From NCBI RefSeq assembly GCF_026151205.1, contig NC_087074.1, positions 8,909,726 through 8,969,725 of the forward strand: 60,000 bases of DNA, read 5' to 3'. This document shows positions 54,288-60,000 of the stretch, piece after piece. Under the pieces are notes generated by a model that saw only the letters and a list, made by a program, of their open reading frames with translations, had not been told where the DNA came from and did not search any database. The DNA is from Bolinopsis microptera. Lineage: Eukaryota > Ctenophora > Tentaculata > Lobata > Bolinopsidae. How positions within the stretch are numbered: position 1 is the first letter of the stretch; each line of letters starts with the position of its first letter. A program made the translations under genes and the position numbers.

Positions 54288-56136
54288 CTGGAATAAGTAA
54301 AAAAGATATTTAGTTACAAATTGATTAATAAATCTAAGCAATATTTTGTTATTGACTAAATAGGCTACAATCTAAGATATTCTGGACGGTTAAATAGGAA
54401 GATGCCAAAATGATAAACTAAAACTAACAAGCAAACAATGCTTTGTCCACTGAAAGATTACAATTTCGATACAGGGACATTTAAGCGATCAAATTATAAC
54501 CGTCCAAATTATCGTCAACAGGGTGGTTAGTTGATCTTAAATTACTTTACTTTACTGAAATTTGGACTTTTTTTTGCGTAAATTGCCTAAGATCAATGAA
54601 ATATGAGACTGTAGGAGTAAAATAAACACGAGTCAACACATGTGACAGATATTAGATGCTTCTCAAATAAGTTACATTCGCTAACACGAAAGTACAATTA
54701 GCTGCATCCCTACACTCTACAGACACTTTTATCAAACTCAATGATCGATCTGATTATGAATTAGTGATTAATTAAGACATACTTTTGGTTATGTTTAATA
54801 TTAAGCCAGTAGTAATTTCCTGCTAAATTGACAGTGTTTTCAGGGATGCAAGTGGTACTATGGTGTTAGTAGTAATTTCTAAAATCATCTAGATGAGGGT
54901 ATGACAAATATGAAAACATAAAATTTCTTATAACGATCCACATATTTTTAGAGACATGTTCAGTTTTATCAGAATAAAGGTACCCACATGACATGAGGTT
55001 GAATATCAACGTGAACAAATCTTCATCATTTCAAATCCATCTCATCCCATTCAGAATGCTAAGGGGTAAATTTTGAGAAATGGAAAGTCTGTTTACCGCC
55101 CAAAAAACTTCAAAGCTAAAAATTTCATGAAAATAGGACATCAAGAAATTCTCATTTCTCCCTATTATTAGGATTATTTTGCGGAATGTAAAACATCAAA
55201 TACTTTTGTAAAACCTGAAATCGCAGTAATCTAAATCTCATCATTGTAAATCGTTATTTCAGTTTCCGAATCGAAAGTATTGAACGACGTTAATAACTTA
55301 TTAAAAATCTAAAACATTTTATCCGAAAATTCGTAAAAACTCCTATTCCTGATCGAATCTTAAAAACCAATTTCTATTTCTGAACCCAAATTAATAAGGA
55401 TCATAATATTTACTTGATTTTATAATATAGTTTAATAAATTAAAGATAATATCCATCATGCAATTACATATACTTATTACTTATCCGTACTCCTAAAAAC
55501 CATACAAAATTTCGCTTAATTAATACTTTCTATAACACAACAGTCGAAACGAATGTTTTGAATCTAAAAAAAACAATCATGTAACTCCATAAACCAGAGT
55601 ATTTCAAATTTAAATATTTCAACGAACTGAATTAAGTAATTCTCCGCTCGGATTCTAAAATTATAACTTATTAGATTATCTGTCTTCGGACTTTGTCATG
55701 GTAATATTCCGTTGACGTCCAGAAATATAAAACGGACAGGGTCGTTGAATAGACTACAAAGTTTTGCCCGACAATCCGTCAAATTACTTCTAAAACAGCT
55801 GTAATGACCGATCGTATGGTCAGCCTTAATAACCAAGGTCAGCTTGAATGACTGACTAATGCAGCTTGCAATGTTATTGATCGTACTATATACCGAAAGC
55901 TTTTAGCTAACGTTAATCTGCACTTTGTATCACTACTTTTGCCCGAATGTGGCGTGCACCATTTGGAGGTCTATTAAAATAAAAAACTAGCTGATCGAAA
56001 TTTTATTCAATCAGTGACAACCTCAAATCTCAATTATCTAAATTTCAATACACGCCACAGATCTGACTGACATTATAGAACGTAACACAATACATCCCAG
56101 CTTATATATCTAAATGCAATCTATCTCAAGTCACTG
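54288..56136. other. Intergenic stretch between small gene and XPO5
   Basis: AT-rich, with no convincing exon on either strand. It should contain the 3' UTR of exportin-5 and possibly a 5' exon of the small gene. Spaced AT-rich words suggest decayed sequence rather than a gene. Confidence 0.45.
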
Positions 56137-59100
56137 CTATGAAGTGTTGGTATAATTAAAAAGAGAATGCAGTCCTTCTGGTCCATCCTGTTGTACAACT
56201 ACCACGTCCTTTTTCTGGAACTGCAGCGGTCCCAGTTCCGTTATCTTGTAATGCTGTTTCCCAGCCTCGCTGATAGGGCGTGATATTATAGGATTAACCA
56301 CGCTCTGGAGCGAGTCTCGCAAGTTCCTTTCGCTGATTGACGGAGAATCCAGATTCTTGAAGAACCGGTCGATCTTCTCCAGCACCACGTGTGGGATTTG
56401 GGAGAGCACGCCGCGCGTCACATGTGGAATTGTGCGGTGAGTAAGCCGGATGATTGAGACGATAACATTTAGGAGAGTGTAGAGGCAGTTGTCGTGTTGA
56501 CCGTGTATTTGTAGAGCTTGGATTGCTTTTACTAGGAACGTGTAGGTTGCCTCGTCAGATAATGGCTGTCCTGTGGAATTAGAGACGTGAATTTTAATGT
56601 TGCCATGTGTGGGGTGACATACATAGCAGTCCGATAGTTTCACTGCATCTAAATCATGTAAATCATGTAAATATAATGTAGGATAATGCAGGATGGGAAA
56701 TTAAGTGTAGGTATTAAATGCAAATATTCGAATACAGAACATGAGTAGGTAAAAATTCACATGAATAAAGTGTATATATTCCGCATAAATGCAAAATATG
56801 GCATTTTGCAGACCTTCCACAGTTATATACATCCTTTACACACGTATATATCGACAGGTGTGGTAGAATAAAAAATACATTAACAAAATACAATATCAGA
56901 CGTCTAACTGACATAGCGTCGAGAGTGTCACTAAAAAATACCACATTGTACTTACCAGTAGTTGTGATAAGTTTAATGGCGTTGTGAGCCATAGCACAGG
57001 CTCTGTTACTGGACACACCATCTCCCCAAGCCATGCAAGAAAATACAGACATGAGAAGAGGACCGGAAATGGATTTCTCCTTTATCAAATGTTCCGTTAT
57101 CGGGTTAAACTGTCCAGACTTCCTCTTGGTTCCCTTTTTCTTATTCATGCTGTGGATGTTAAGATCAACCATAATGTTAAGATAACAACGAGCCTTTACG
57201 AAACATAAACAATTCAACGTTAATGATTTATCTAATGTATCCGGGTGGGCTTCCGGGTTTACCATTCTAAATGTAAATATTCTAAATAAATTATTAAGTT
57301 AGATTACGACAAATGAAAGAGTTAAAACATTGTAAAGAATGTGGCTCACCTGAAGAAGTGAGATAAAAGTTCGCAATATTCTCTCGTCACAATGAGAACC
57401 ATGTGGTCGTTGAAGATTTCGTCAAGTTCAGCGCTTGATTCATTGTAATCATCTGCAAGGATAAGCATATTTCATTTACTGTTCTACAAGATTACTCTTC
57501 TAAAGGTTTCTACAAAACTATTAGATACTAAACCATTCTACAAAACTACTTTGGGGCCAGAACTGTAAATTTAGATACACGTTATCTAATAAATTGTTTA
57601 AAAAATTATTTCTGATAAATCAGAAAAACAATATATTATTCTGATAAGAAACACAAGTAGATTATCAGAGTTTTGTCAGTTCTTGTAGATTAACTTTTCC
57701 TGTGATTCTAAGATTGGGTAACTTCTAGTGAAAGTTAAAACCAGCTATTTTCATTGTCAAATTCCGAGTAATCTGAGAACCATTCCAAGAATTGGAACTA
57801 TTCCAAGAATTTAGATTTACACCTACCGGATGTGAGAACAAGCTTCCTGGCCTGAATCTGCTCCCACTCAGCAGAGAGACGTTTGTAGACTGTGTCAAGT
57901 GTCACCTGAAGCAGTGTTAGTTATAAACCTTGATAACAGTCAACACAATCAAGTTGCAGGGATACAATTTATTGCTTAAAAAGTCTCAAAAACCGTGATC
58001 TAACGACTTGAAACTTCGAAAATAACTTTTATCGGATCCATTTTGAGAAAAAAAAACAACAATGAAGTATTCACAAACCTGTAAGACTGGAAGACAAATG
58101 CCGAAATCCTCGAGAGGGCAGTTTGACAGATAGGGCTTGATAACGGAGTGTAATATAGCCTTGACACGCGGCATCTAGGAAATTCGCTGCGTTATTATCA
58201 AACAAATGTAACATGTCCGACATCCGTGCTAATACCAGACTGGTGATAGGAGTAGGACTGACTGCTTCATTTATCGCATATATTAATTTATTATAGTCTA
58301 TCATAATTTCACATCAATAGACCTGGGCTCACCTGCATGGTAGCTAGATATTGAGCATAGCAGTCCATGATGATGTTGGGGAATGCGCTCCACTTATAGA
58401 TATCACGTGATAGGTTGTTACACAGACTCTCGATAAGCTGGTTAGAGTAGTCTGTAAGAGCAACCATGTTCATCCTGAAAGAGGGTTGTGTTACGTTTCA
58501 CTAACCGTACGGAAACACAATTTCCGCTGTTGATCAACAGCGGAAGAAAAAACATTTTACATTAGCATGATAAAGTAAACTTAGTTTGTGAGTAGTAAAC
58601 TTAGTTTGTGAGTAGTAAAATGTAAATCAATACATGTTATGTAGCCTCTACCTGAAAGAAGGAACATTGTTAGTGCGCTTGTCCAGCAAAGTGCAGTATA
58701 TCATCTTCGTTTCCTTGTCTGGTGCCAACGGACCTATAAAAGACGATTTATTGAAGAAATGAATAAGTTGGTAAGATAAACACTGTAATATTTATGGCTA
58801 TTTTAATAAATCTAAAGAAAATCTGTGGCACTCCATGAGATAGAGCCCGATATTAAACGTAATATTTCCAAAAGAAATTCATCCCATCACCTCCTTATTC
58901 ACCTTTCAACCAAGGGAAGTCCTTGTAAACAACATCGCACCAGAACCCGTTTATCTGCTTGTTGAGAGCAAAGACTCGCTCAAGATAAGGGAATACCATC
59001 TGGAAAGCAGGTTTTGGTGCTCCTGGCTTAGTGAACCGTTTGGAAATAGCACAGAGGGTAGCCCCACTCAGCTTGATCTGTTTTATTGGTGTTGTAACTG

Positions 59101-60000
59101 CTGTTATGTTGGTCGGGGATACCTGAGGGTTTGCAGTGATGAGTCTTATATTGTTCTGCTGTTTGGTAAGATACGCTTATTAATATTATTTGTCATATTT
59201 CATATCTAACCGCAATGAGGCATTATCTTTAGATTTCAATAAGTATTAAAACTAATTGTGATATACAAATGTACTCAACAAAAGAGCAAAGGAGACAAAT
59301 ACTAACCTCTAAAAGCTGAAGGAAAGACGAGAATTGAGAACAACGGTTAACAAGATCAGGAGTATCAAGGAATGTGGTTAGAGGAGATATAAGTTGGTGG
59401 ATATATTGTATCTGTTTCTCCAGATCCGGGATATTGTTACTACCTGATATCAGGGCCTCCAGGATCAGCAACATTGACCCGTACCTGAAAAGTGGGCCAG
59501 GGTTAGAAGGTTATTTTTAACTTAAGGGGAAATGTTTAGATGGTTCTGAACGGGGCACTGGAAATGTACCCCGAAGAATCAGCGCACCGACTAGAGAACC
59601 AACTGCAGGACACGTCAGGATAAACAAACAGACGTTGTGCCAGTAAGTACAAGTGGAAATGGGCCAAGGGACAAACTTCTGAAATTCAACACCCTTAAAA
59701 ACCCCAATTCGATAATAATATATAATGGTCCGAGAATAAAAATTCGAAAATCCAATGCCACCAATGTTCTAATTGAGCAGTGAGCACAGATTACGTAATG
59801 GGTAATATTTCAATTTATTCATGATCTAACCTCATATTACAATCCATCACAGTCTCTGGAAATATGACAGAAGATTCAAATGTAAAAAATGTAACGGTGT
59901 AAACTTTAAGTACAAACCTCTGATTATCTATCTGAGTAAGGAGGTTATCATAGAGGGATTGCATTGCTTGGAAGACCTCCCAGGTTATCACAGAAGGGTA
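56137..60000 (-). CDS. XPO5: Exportin-5, C-terminal part, ten exons
   Basis: A minus-strand gene running off the right edge. Exons in transcript order: 59918-60000 (partial), 59307-59484, 58903-59158, 58652-58733, 58333-58474, 58079-58174, 57827-57905, 57350-57452, 56956-57149, 56137-56570. Every junction is GT-AG and every phase agrees; 548 aa are visible. Family resemblance is clearest at the C terminus: LLMSVFSCMAWGDGVSSNRA, then LQIHGQHDNC, then NPIISRP, then a short end DGPEGLHSLF, all in the order seen in exportin-5. Exportin-5 is a karyopherin-beta that binds RanGTP and carries pre-miRNA hairpins and other double-stranded RNA from nucleus to cytoplasm. Only the C-terminal HEAT repeats are visible, so the Ran- and most cargo-contacting regions are outside the window. 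Confidence 0.88.

Noticed and set aside
1-60000. tRNA, rRNA and prokaryotic-type features
   Set aside because: No cloverleaf with A and B boxes or rRNA-like segment was recognised by eye; covariance-model searches would be needed to exclude small RNA genes.

Overview
This window is nuclear DNA from an animal that builds motile cilia. The evidence is a spliced axonemal dynein heavy chain gene (best match DNAH10), the 3' half of a spliced exportin-5 gene, GT-AG introns, and dense metazoan-type retroelements and DNA transposons. Moderate AT-richness, short introns and the mixture of CR1-like LINEs, Ty3/Gypsy, Penelope-like and Tc1 elements would suit a cnidarian or another invertebrate. The species cannot be fixed from the sequence.

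Layout. (1) 1-8.2 kb: a CR1-like LINE, cut by the window edge, whose 3' UTR is split by a young Ty3/Gypsy element with 121-bp LTRs that read identically and a CTCCT target duplication. (2) 8.2-14.2 kb: non-coding repeat terrain with a C30 run, a duplicated ~117-bp repeat, one copy of a 190-bp dispersed repeat, and a 2.3-kb fold-back region that holds a LINE reverse transcriptase fragment. (3) 14.2-21.7 kb, minus strand: a multi-exon gene with a MULE-type transposase domain. One of its coding exons is interrupted by a 2,640-bp near-palindromic element with an 8-bp target duplication. A composite (GGGA)n / 52-bp repeat lies in one of its introns. (4) 22.8-24.1 kb: a broken Penelope-like element with a GIY-YIG domain. 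(5) 25.4-30.0 kb: a Tc1-like element with perfect 27-bp inverted ends, disrupted by a 5'-truncated LINE inserted into its transposase gene with target duplication GATTA. (6) 30.7-35.7 kb, minus strand: a LINE with an intact 1,151-codon ORF2 and a damaged SGNH-esterase ORF1. (7) 36.1-52.4 kb, plus strand: DNAH10 in 12 exons. The predicted protein is 4,569 aa, with all junctions in phase, and the whole motor lies in one 9.9-kb exon. (8) 53.7-54.3 kb, minus: two exons of a small unidentified gene. (9) 56.1-60 kb, minus: ten C-terminal exons of exportin-5, running off the window.

Host functions. DNAH10 is a heavy chain of the two-headed inner arm dynein of motile cilia. Exportin-5 carries pre-miRNA and other double-stranded RNA out of the nucleus. 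The two genes converge tail to tail with the small gene between them, and nothing suggests a shared pathway. Everything left of 36 kb is dominated by transposons, several nested in one another, so their relative ages can be read directly.
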